From Setaria digitata (Eukaryota; Nematoda; Chromadorea; Rhabditida; Setariidae), in NCBI GenBank assembly GCA_003640385.1, contig RCAB01000137.1:1-64000 (forward strand): a DNA stretch of 64,000 nt, in the 5' to 3' direction. The position numbers and the translations under genes were made by a program. Of this stretch, positions 30,101 through 42,500 are shown piece after piece. Below the pieces are notes generated by a model. That model saw nothing but the letters and a program-made list of their open reading frames with translations, had not been told where the DNA came from and did not search any database. Numbering within the stretch: the first letter of the stretch is position 1; each line of letters starts with the position of its first letter.

Positions 30101-33100
30101 AACAACCTAGTTCAAAAAAAAAAAAAGAAAGAAAAAAAATGACCAATTCTACTAACCCTTCTCTCTAGTCATATTTCTCTTTCCTTACAATCATTACAAA
30201 AAAATATATATATCATCATCACATAAAACTATCTACTGAATTTAAAAATTTGTTCTCATATTTCAAATGTAATAATCAAAAATAATAACAATAAAGTAAA
30301 AATAATAAAAATATGTAATATATATATATATATATATGTGTATATATAATTGGTATAGTTATATAATAAGCCCAAGGGTAGAGAGTTAACAGAGGCAGTA
30401 AGTAGTAAAAGTGAATGAATAGTAGAGATAGTAGTAATGGGTTTAGATGGGTAACGAAAAATGTTGAATAAATAATGAAAAATATACGAGAGAGGCTTAC
30501 AACTCGTGATTTTTATGCCTCCTACCAGCGAATCATCAACATTAGGTCCAAAATGATTGGCAAAATTGTATTAACAAGCTATGCCAAATAAAAAAAAAAA
30601 TTCCACCAATCAGTAAAAAGCTTAACAAATATAATCAAAAAAAAAAAAAAAATACATCATATAACTATGTATTTAGAAATCAATAAATAAAAAAAAAAAA
30701 AATCCATTTACATATTATTACATATGATAGATAAATCAAACGAGAGCTGATGATTTCTTTACCGTATTTAATTCAATATTTGTGAATGTGGCAAATCATA
30801 TTCTTTTTCGACTATTATGGCTAAAATGTATATTTCAAGAAAATTCCGTCAAAAAATGAAATTCAAAAGAAAGAGGAAAGGAGTGGAAAGGGAGGGGGGG
30901 GGGGGAAGAGAAAAAAAAAAAAAGACAAAACAAAAAACAAAAGGTATAATAAAACAATGCTTGTGGGCATCTAATGATTAAATAGAAAAATTTTCTTTTT
31001 TTTTTTTTTTAAAAATAAAAGATTTCATTTTCAAATCAATTTTTCTTTTTTAAATGGAATTATTATATAAAAAAAAAAAAAAAAGAAGGAGAATAGAAAA
31101 AATTTGGCAATTATAGTTGCATGCATACAAATAAAATTTCAATAAAAAAAAAAAAAAAAAATGAAAAAGTTAATCATCTTTTTCAAAAATTTTTCCTTTC
31201 TTATTCATATTTAATTTAATGATGCTAACATTATACTATTATATACTTCCTTTCTTTTTTTTTTTCCTAATAAATTATTGGAAAAAGAATTTTTTTTTTT
31301 TTTTGCATTACAAACAATTAAATATATCTTTATCATTTTTAAGGTACTCATTAAAACCTTAACTTTTTTTTCCATTACAACATTTACTTTTTTAATATTT
31401 TTCACTTCCTTATCCTCATGATATTATTATATATATAACTGCTGCCTAAATTAATGGAAATTTCGTGGATATAAAAATTTCATCTTTTCATGATTGTTTA
31501 ATAGTTTATCACCTAAATGTTTCGCTATTTTTACGCTTCATAAAAATCCGATCGAGCGAAACAGTGGCTTTTATTCCATAACATCATTGTAAAGATATAT
31601 ATATGTGAAATTTCATGAATGTAAAAATTTCAATTTTTCATGATTGTTTAATAGTTTATCACCTAAATGTTTCGCTATTTTGTGAGAAATATTTACCATC
31701 TCTTAATTTATTTTCAAATTTAGAGAGCACAGAAGAGGGTTAAAAAAAAAAAAGAAAAAATTATTGCTATTTACAACAATCAATCAAATTGAATAATTAC
31801 GCTAATTTTGATGAAATCAATAGTGGGTTCCGTATCATAAATTACATGAATGAAAATCACCATCAACTTTAATCAATTTATAAATACAAACTGCTAGTCA
31901 GAGGAAGAGATTAATGTAATCAAAATGATCAAAAAGATGGAAATTTTTTAAACGGCATCCAATCTCCATTGTTATATGTAACAAAGGAGCTAAATTATAA
32001 AAAAATTTTTCAAAATCTATCCTCAATCTATTTTACAATGAAATTTCCTTTTGCAAATCGTTTAAATTATCAATCAGCACATAAAAGTTTTAACGGATTA
32101 ATCTTATTATGTCTTTCACTCAGTTAAATTAAATTTTGAAAAAAAAAAAAAGGCGTAGCATAAAATAAATAAAATTCAAAATAAACATTGCCTAATTGGA
32201 GCATTACTTTATTAGCATTCTAGCTCTTTCCAACTACAACCTCTCTCCTTCTTCTCTTTTCAAATCTATCATTTTTTTTTTTTTTTTAACCCTTCTTCAT
32301 TTCTAACGGTAAAACAAATCTCCATCAGCTTTTTATGAACATTTTTCTTTTTTTTTTATCAGAAGTTTACCTCTGATTAACAGAAGCTTCTCATTAACAG
32401 AAGCATTTCAAAATGTTAAGAGCATTCTCTAACGATTATTTCAACCTAACAGCCAGAAAATATACTTAAGAATCGATCACTGATTATAGCCAATAATCAT
32501 AATCCTGTAATTTGAAATACTTCAGTAATTTATTAACTGTAAAGACATAATCAAATATAATTATCTAAATTTTCCAAATGGGCATTCAATTTCATGAGTT
32601 TCATCCATTTTTTTTCTTGCAAATTAAATTGAGCTGAAAAAATTTTCAAGAACCACATCGCAAAAACTGACATCCTTCCTAGTAAATTTCTAATCTGAAC
32701 AATAATTTTGCTTCCCATGATTAAGAGCTTACCATCTACTACTTCACTTAAGGAATTTTTAGCATATCTTCCGGTAAACTCTGAAATTAGCCTTCAAACT
32801 CATAGTTCATTTCATTTCAGTTGATAAAAATTAATCTTAATAAGAAATTTTTTATTAAAATTATCTTCAAAAGCATTTTTTTTTTTTTGACTATTTCTTT
32901 TTCTGACATGCTAATAGTAGAAACGCGAATTAGATTGGAGCAATAATAGTTGCAAATGTATCGTGTCACTAGAAATTTCCTGTAAAAACCAGATAAGAAT
33001 TTACAGACAAGAATTAAAGCGACAGGTAGGGAATAATAGTGCGAAATATTGCAATATGAAAAATTGAAAATTTTCTCCTTTTTCTTTTTAACTTCCATCA

Positions 33101-35756
33101 ATTTAATTATTATCAGCTTAAAGAAAAAATTCATTAGAAAAATGGTTCAACGGATTGCCACTCTGAAATATTATTGGATTTTCTTTTTTTTTTTTTTTTC
33201 AATTAAACGAAATTATCAAGTATATTTTTACATTCAGTCGTAATGTTAACCTAGGAAGTTGCAACAAATACTTATAAAATATCGGAAATGTATAAAAAAT
33301 ATATATAAAGTAAATGAAAATTAAAAGGATTAAAATTTTGTATTTAAATAAGCAACTAACAACACTTTCTAAATTAATTCCATAAAATATTTTACTTATT
33401 TTGTTAGCTTTTTACAAATTATACAGTAGAATTGCTTTTTCCTTCTTTTTTTTTCTTTTAACATACATTTACAATTCTCTTTCATTTTGAAGCTACAAAT
33501 CAACTAAATGTAGCAATTATTTTGATGCGACATTAATAAGCAAGCTCTTTGATATAATTTTGTGTATTTTTGAAATAATCAAAAACTTTTTCTCTATGTA
33601 ATTCTGATCTCATGAAAAAGCGAAAAAAAAAAATTGAAATTTCTGAACCATTATTGAAATATATAAATAATAAATAATCAAATATGTATATATATTATTT
33701 ATATATTTCATATATTTTTTTTATTTTTTGTATTATATTATAATATAAATATATTATACTTTTTTTGTATTATATTATAATATAAATATATATATATAAC
33801 ATAATATAATATAAAAAGTCAACATTAATCATTTCTGGTATTAATGTTTCTTATTTTCACACATTCAAAAAATTANGTATTATATTATAATATAAATATA
33901 TATATATATATAACATAATATAATATAAAAAGTCAACATTAATCATTCCTGGTATTAATGTTTCTTATTTTCACACATTCAAAAAATTATCCTACTGTAT
34001 CCGATGCTTTCTATCTTTTCTTTTTAAATGCTTTCATAAATTACATTTAAAAACACTCTCAAATACGCTTTTTCCAATTCGAATTTAATTATAGTCCTCA
34101 TCATTGCACAAAAAAAAAGACCAATTTCCGAGAAGGTCAATTTCCTTTCCTCAATCTCTTTTTTCATCTCTGCTGCTTTTCATTTATCTATCTATATAGT
34201 TTTTAGGGAGAAATATTATAGATTTCCTAATCACTTCTCAAAAAAATTTCCTCTTCTTCTCCATTGATTCATTATCAAATAAAAATCAGCGATTCCGGTT
34301 AAATGCCTTGAATAAACCATAATCAATGATAATAAGCCTTTCCGCTTATTTCAGCTGTAAAATAAAATACTGTTAATTATCAAGCTCCCTTTCAATCGCA
34401 TATATTATGAACTTCCTAATAATTTCTTTTTAATATCATTATAGTTATTAACTTTTACGTTTTCAATTAACCATATGACATTTTATCAGCATTATTAAAT
34501 TTCCTCATTTCTCTTATACATTAGCATGAAGTTTTTATTTCCGCAAAAATAGTAAATAAGATTAATAATTTAAAAGCTTTTTCACTCCTTAAAATTGATA
34601 ATATAAAATTATTATTATTATAACAAGCTCACATTTTTTTTTCTCATAAAATAATAAAATTAGCTTAATCAATTTCGTCTCCTTTTTTTCACTCACTGCA
34701 TTTTAAAATTTCATACTCATACGTTTATTATATGATTGAAAAAAAAAAAGAATAAAAAAAAAATTTCATCCAAGTTCTTAGTCGAAATTTAAAAAAAAAA
34801 AATTTTTTTTTTAGTCCATTGGGAAATATCCTGTACCGTGCTGAAATGGATACCAAGATTTCACGAAACTTACATCATCGTCTGTCAAAATAATATTCAA
34901 AAGTTAAAAAAAAAAAAAAAAGTATTTGTGAGCATTATAATTAATAATATCAGCCTTATATCCATCCTAAAATTAAATATATGAAGTGATATTTTCATTA
35001 TATGAAAGTTTCATTGTATAAAAAAAAGAAAAAAAATGGTATATAAGAATATCATTTAAGCTTTCATTATATACTCTAGAGATTATCAATTTTTTTTCCT
35101 TCCTAACTCATACATTATACACAAAAAGGCAAAATGAAAAAAAGAAAGAAAAAAGAATTCAATCGATTATTTTATAAAAACTAATTATTTTTTTCTTTCT
35201 TTTCATTAACGATTGCTTACTCTTCAAGTAGTCTGTAAATTTTCGATTTACGTGTATGGAGGATAAAATCTATATTATTGTAAATTTTTGTCTAATAAAA
35301 AAAATATCAACAAAAGCAACTCCTTCAAAATTATATTTTAATTCAAAAAGGAAAAGAGAAAAAAAAAATAAAAACTCAAAAAAAAATTTTTTACTTCTAA
35401 TATTTCATTTCATTCAGCTATAAATACTTTTACTTTTGAAAATTTTTTCCTAAACTCAATTCTTTCAAATCATTTCAGACTAAATATCATCATATGCGCT
35501 TATCAAATAGTTTTCCAATAAATTTATTTATAGTAGTACAAAGATATCTTGAAAAAGTTATATTAAAAAAAAAAAAAAAAATCTTCTGTTGAAACAAATA
35601 TTTGAATTAATATTTGTTAATTCAGACATTATATCACCAACTTACAACTTTAATTTTCAATAAATCCTTTCAAAAATTAGTTAAGTAATTTCTATCTTAA
35701 TATAATGATGCCACTTCCATTAAAAAATGAAATGAAATAAAAAAAAGAAAAAAAAA

Positions 35757-35808
<52 letters not shown>

Positions 35809-36512
35809 NNNNNNNNNNNNNNNNNNACACACACACACACGCACATACACACATAATCAAATTTTGCGTTTATTCATAGAAGTAAAATATCCCAACCAAA
35901 CTTTATGAGAACGCAAAATTTGATAAATTAAATGAAATCTCAATAATTTAATAAACAAACCGGTGGTGAAACATTATGATCATGACGTTCGGATCGTTTA
36001 TGGCAGAAATGTTGCAGTAAAGAAGAGAAAAGTCGTAGCGGTGATGGTATTTTTCGAATTCTGATATGCCTTAATGTAGAACGTTGTTTACTAGGTAGTA
36101 AATTATCTTGCGAAAGTGACATCCAATCCAATCACAGTGTAATTTGGTAGTAACAGCAATAGTAATAGTAGTAGTAATGGTAATGGTAATAGTAATAGTA
36201 ATAGTAATGGTAATAAAAATAATAATAATGATAATAATAATAATAATAATAATAAAAATAATAGCAGTTGCTATCAAAACGAATGATAAACCTTTATATC
36301 GATATATCAGTAATTAATGACAAATTTTTTAGACTTCAATACAGTTTAAATGAAGCATAATCATCATTTTGTTCCAATTTCATTTACATTTCTCCCACAT
36401 TCTTAGCTTTACCACTGCCTCCAATAAACAGTTGGGGCAAATAAATGAATTGCTTGATGATGAGGCTAGAAATTTTCAACAAACATAAGAACACCAGTAA
36501 AACATCATGAAG

Positions 36513-36546
<34 letters not shown>

Positions 36547-39500
36547 AAAAATTAATTTGTTAGCAGATAATTTCAAGATTTTACTACTGGTTCAGTAATA
36601 TCAGTTATTCATTCTAGCACATATTTGAATATTATAAAAAAAGTTATTGTGGAAAAAAAAAAAAAAATTATAATGATAAGATAGCTAAATTACACATAGC
36701 TAAACATTTCATCATTTTAATTTTCGTTTTTTTTTTCTTTTTTTTTCTTTTTTTTCACAATATTCCACTATAAGCTGAAATGCATAAAACCTAATATTAC
36801 TAAACTCAAATTACCTACTAATAAAAATTTTATCCTCATTCTTATCATCATTACTTGCAATCTAACTAATCATATTCGTCTCATCATACAAACTAAATCA
36901 ATTCTCTCTAATCATAATCATTACTATCAACACACTCTTCCTCCAAAGCATCCCTCATCAACACTGGTTTTTTTTCATCATCTAAAACCGAGTCTTTTAT
37001 GGAAAACTGCTAATATGAGATGTAGCCGTGATGATTGCTCAATGTTTATCCTCCATCTTTCTCTTCCTTCTCAAATAATACTCCTCCATCCATCCATTCT
37101 TTTATTTTTCTCCCAAAAAACAAATGTTCCCTTTTTCATTTAGTTGAAAATGAAAAACATCACTATATTTTTCTTTTCTTTTCTTTTTGTTTTAACTCAC
37201 ATAAATATACCACCAATCCAACAATCTCTTTCTATTATCTTCTCTCCTTTTCGCTCATATTAATTCAGTCTAATATCAACAATATTGGATGTCTCCTAGG
37301 CTAGCTACACACACACACACTACTGTACTTTTTTCCCATCCTCATTTTTCATTAACATTCTTCCTTTCTTAGAACGATGGGAGGGAGGAGGGCTTACACG
37401 GATGTCTAGACAACAACCAATAAGCTTTATAAAATGTAAATAACACCAGAACAAAAAACAAATGTTGTTAGTAAACAATACACTATTCTCATATGAAGGA
37501 ATGAAAACATGGAATAGGAAACAAGATGAGTTTTCCTGCACTAAGTTAAATTAAGCCATAGGTTTCATTCCTAGTGGTATCCTTCCGACAATTCTTCAAA
37601 TCTCAGCTTCCGAATCACACTTTTTCTTCCGGAAACGAAAAACTTTCATTTCCAGGAAGCTACCTATCAACGTGTATTTACCGCAAATGGAGCGCTATCT
37701 GCCGCCATTTACAATGCAGATATAGCTTAATTATGCAAAATTCAAGAACTATAAACAAAATTAAGTAGCTACTGGAAACATTTCATATTCATTATTATTA
37801 CAAACTATTTGTTATAACAACTTTAAATTTGTTATTATTACAAATTATTTGTATATAACAATTTTATCCGTACTTCACTACTTATTCTATTACTAACTAA
37901 TTATGCCTTTCTACTAAAGCAACTTTTAAATAGGCCTTAGAAAAGAAAGCAATATGAAAATAAGAATCAGATCAGAATGGAAAAAAGAATCTTTACTAAA
38001 GAAATAAATCTTTTATCATATCCATGAAAAGCAGGAAAATGTAAACAACTTCAGGGAATTGGTAAAACAAAAAAAAAAAACGAAAAGGAAAAGGAAAAAA
38101 GAACAAAGCTAGCATTTCCCACTCTCGAACAGCTCAAGTTTTCCTTGTTGAATGATTTTTTTTTTTTTTGTTTCATCCGTCTACTTATTTATTCATTCAT
38201 CCATTCATACATTAAATTCATCCCTTCTTTTTCCATCATCTTCTTTCCTCTCTCTCTTTTTTTTTTTTTTTTTCCTCCATTGCTTACTTCTTCTCAACTA
38301 GTAAAACAATACAGCTAAACTTTTCTCTCATTCCTTTTTTTTTTTTTTTTTTTTTTTTCATTTTTCAGTTCCAAAAAAAAATAATGATAATAATAATACA
38401 GCAAAACATCTATTCCGATGATAATGGACTGACTCTTCTACTTTCTACTATCTTCTTCTCCCAACAAACAGCTGCTTCAGGATAACAAGCAACTCAACGC
38501 GCTTATTCACAATATTTCATTTCATTTTACGATTTCAACAAATCGTAATTCATCCCTTCTCTCTTACACCTTTTTCTTTCTTTCTAAGTTTCTTAAAATT
38601 TAATTAAAATAACCGAATGATTCCCATATATACATACGTATCCTGAAAGGATAACTTCTTTTTTTTTCATTCCTTTTTCATCTTATTTCCTTCAACTTTC
38701 AATCAAAGAAAAAAAAAGAACAGATCCAATAAATGAGCATAATTATGGTGAAATTTCCAGAATACCGCCAAATTTAAGTGGCACGCTGGAGTAGCGAACT
38801 GTTTATGAACAGCGAAACGAGAAGCCACATTTAAAACTTATTAAACGTCTAATTCTAATTTTAGATTTAAAACGTCAGCCTGAATCACTTTCTTTTACTT
38901 GTTTCGACCCAGTCTAAATTGCAGTCAAACTTCAACCAAAACACGCCTGCTCTTCAACTTAACTTCTCTTTTCTGGTATATGCGACATCCTAAATTAATT
39001 TACTTATTTTTCAGTTCTCTCGTGCTCGACAAGACTAGTCACAGAAGAAAAGAGAAAATAAAAAAACTTAAAAAAAAAAAGGAAAAAGGTTAAACAAGGA
39101 CAAGATCAAGAATCTAACAGATAGGTTCAAACCTGAAATTATGAATCAGTAAATTCGAATTATGGGACAGGAATTAAGTTTGCGCTCCACTATCAGTAGA
39201 AAAATCGGCAAACAAAACCTTTAAATTATTTGATAAAATAAAAAAGATGCTTTCCAATAGACTTATCCAAAATTACATCCGAAATTCTTATACACTCCTC
39301 AGATCTAATTGCAACAAACTGTCACTGAATAATAGTAAACAAAATGCTGATGATAAGCGAAAAAAGATAGTCCATAACCATTAACTAATTAAGCACACGA
39401 AAACTTACCGAGGGTAGGATAATGCAGTATTAATCATTAATTTAATTCTTCGCTTCCATTTTTGAAGCTTTTTACAGAGCTCTTCCAGTGTTTATAGCTG

Positions 39501-42500
39501 CTTCTCACATATATCAGTTCATGATTGCTTCGTGAAAATACATAACGCGAGTGACAAAATCACTGCTCGACAACATTATAAATATTAAAAAAAAAAAAAA
39601 AAAAAAAATCTCTAATTGTCAATCAAACAGACCTCTAAATTGTGATTACTACTTGAAGAAGTACAACTACGCAATGAATTTCTATCTTCATTGCTCGTCG
39701 GTAAACTATCGCTATCTTTTGATGTTCGATCTGATATAGATGTCATAGTTGTAGTACCTGAATTTCGTGCGGGTACTTGCCTCATATCTGCAATATTTTA
39801 ATCAGCAAAATGAATTTCAATCTTCCTAATCAAATGTCAAAAAAAAAAAAGAATACCAAAATTAGCAGTCATCAATCCCTGCATCAATTCTCGAATCTTT
39901 TTTACCCAGTGAACTTTGCATTGCTCATTAGCTGCTTTTAGTTCTGTACGCATTTCTGTATTTGGCTCGTTCCCCTGTCGCAATGCAAATTTGCTCGAAT
40001 CACCCTCCACATGCTCACATACATTAATCTCTGCCAACTGAAATTATGGAAACGCTATTCTATAAAAAGAAAAATGCAGAAATGCCTTGATCTGAAATAA
40101 AAAAAATAACAGAATAGCTTTCAACAATTTCCGGAACATATTCCTCGTGCACCACATCTTATAAACTACAACACTGATTCCATTCGTTAATAAAAAGTTT
40201 TAAATGCTCTACCCACACCACCGGCAGATGGTACATGATATTTGGAGGATGAAACTTTTGAGATTACAGATGATCTGCAATCCATCTGCTCAAAATTTTA
40301 TAACAAAAATATTATACTGTCAGTTTCGTTCAGGTCTGTGTTGATCCAAGCCACGATGATTTTGTAAAGAAATAGAGAAAGTGACTAAAAATTTTAAAAT
40401 TTTATAAAAAATTAAATCTTCAAATCCTTCCTCAGTTAAGAAATTATTTGATTACGAAAACTGGGATACTTTCATTGAATATGAAAATACTTGCCATTAG
40501 ATGAGTTTTGTAGTTATATTTGATCGCTCGACTTGACAACTCAGTTTTCTTGGCGAAAACAACGCACAGCTCAAATAAGAAGACCTGTCTTTCTCGACCC
40601 TTCTTAAAATAAGCTTTCGGATCCCAAACCAGAAATGATTCCTGCATGACAAAATCACCAAGAACACCCAGTTTCTGAAAACTTTCTTTTCTTTTTTTTT
40701 TTTTTTGATGTATGATTTGAAGCGGACTGAAAGGCATTAGAAATCCTTCTGCATAAATTAAATATCCCTTAATAACACTGGAAGCAGTTACTCAAAGACT
40801 GTATAAGATTCGCTTTTAACATTTGTAAAATGTAAAAGATTTCTTCTTAAATTACAAATTACACTAAAAATTTTTTTCCCTTCATCCCAGTATCAGAGAA
40901 AAATTAGCATCTTAATGTTATAACAACAAAACATATCGCAGGAAAAGAGTCAGACTTAATCGTATTTTCATTACGAAAAATCAACTAAAATTTGTCAAGT
41001 TTCAGTACAAGTTATCAGTGATTTTTCTATTTACAAGCAGCAAATTCTCCATTATCAAAAATCAATAACAAGTCTCATATTTTGGTTCCATTATTGCTAA
41101 ATCTGTTAAATATAAATTCTGGTTTATAGGATGTACATTTCAAGTATCTATGTGATCAAACAATGCTTACAATTATGAGCAGAATATTCTAAAGAAGGTT
41201 TACCTTGTAATTTTCGAAGTTACCCAGATGCATTAGATCATTAGCTCGTCGTGGTACACTAACAACCACGTCATATGCCTCCTGGAATATTTATGAATGA
41301 AGCAGTGTACTTGTAGGAAATATTGATGAAAGTGACAGCAGACACTAATTTTTATTGTATTATGCACATTACCGAAATATTAAGACAAATCCTATATCAT
41401 TATCCCAGTCTTCTTCGAATTTCAACTCTTCTCCTAGTTAAATAATAAGAATAACCGTTTAATATTTCTAACAAAAAGCCCGTGAGAATGTCATTCTTTT
41501 GTTCTATTTATTTATTTCTATTTTAATTTTCTGAAAATTCCCGTTTTTAGCATCAATAAGTGAACCATTACAGTCCGATAATCTTCAAATGTGATACTTT
41601 AGTGCAGGCTTCCTTCATATTCAAAAACTAGATATTCAAAAGTAAGAAGCATGCCCTTATTTCATCCACATTATTCTTGCAGTTTTTCAGCAACTGTTCG
41701 AGCATTAAACGATAACGGGTAATTCGTTGAACAGGTTTGATTACCAAAGATGATAGATCCTGGCTGTGTTCCAAACCGTTTCTTTCGCGGATCTCCTATA
41801 AGAAAATTTAAGAGAGAGAGAAAAAAAAAAAGAAAAAAAAAGATTCAGTTGTTGAAACGACAAAAAATTGAAAGTTTCCTGTGGAAAGAGAGAATAACAT
41901 TTTCTACAGCTAGTTTTGGAGCAAAAAAAACAAGGGCAAATACTATGACTTTTAGGACAAATCATAAAACGCTAATTCCTATTCTTATTCCGACTAACAA
42001 TAGATATGTGCTTCTCCATGATGGAAAGTTGATATTTTATAGTCAATTGAAATTTTATTTAGGTCAGGAGAGTTTAATTCAATCCAGTGAAATATATTAC
42101 ATATAGTCCATTTTTCAGTGTCCTTCAGAATACATATCTATAGAAGGTGATATTCCTGCAATGTTAAATAAAAAAGGTCTCGCTTCCATTCAGATAAAAA
42201 TTAAACCAACCGAGAAGAACTGCATAGCTTCTGGTAATGCAATAATATAATTATTTTGTTCTTTGTTAACACAATATTCTGTATACAGTGTATTTAGCAT
42301 CTCAACGGAAAATATAAAGCAATAGCCAACATCTTCAGGATCATTTTCATGTTTGATTAATTCAGGTAGAAAGACTCTGGAAGTAACGATATACATTATT
42401 ATTGAAAATTTCAAGCAAAAATAGTTGCAAATATATTTCTACAGCATTTCTAACTAATTTTTGGACTTAATAAGTTTTGCATATGCGAAATTTGATCTTG

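Larger units (their letters stand above)
27701..39632 (-). other. Intron 31 of unc-73 (11.9 kb) hosting alternative exons and repeats
   Basis: The largest intron contains the candidate first exons at 29.3, 36.1 and 37.7 kb and a possible terminal exon at 34.8 kb. It also holds GA runs (29793-29833), TA runs (30319-30338), a 75-bp direct repeat (31457-31681), a duplicated 110-bp block with an N (33767-33989), a gapped CA array (35760-35840) and trinucleotide runs (36160-36255). A less AT-rich patch at 38.76-38.95 kb may be a promoter; no exon could be supported there. Confidence 0.6.

Noticed and set aside
30483..30590. Less AT-rich segment with a GTAAGCC donor on the minus strand
   Set aside because: All frames entered from the only nearby acceptor hit stops; at best an untranslated first exon, not supportable.
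32911..32979. Phase-0 open stretch after a strong TTTTTACAG acceptor, ending in a stop (starts [10 protein letters not shown])
   Set aside because: It could be a terminal exon, but composition is ordinary and no poly(A) signal or similarity supports it.
37574..37768. 64-codon plus-strand frame
   Set aside because: Overlaps the less AT-rich patch but shows no splice context or recognisable protein; the minus-strand nine-codon exon is a better reading.
38760..38950. GC-richer island in unc-73 intron 31
   Set aside because: Short open frames exist on both strands but lack donors or phase agreement; might be promoter sequence.
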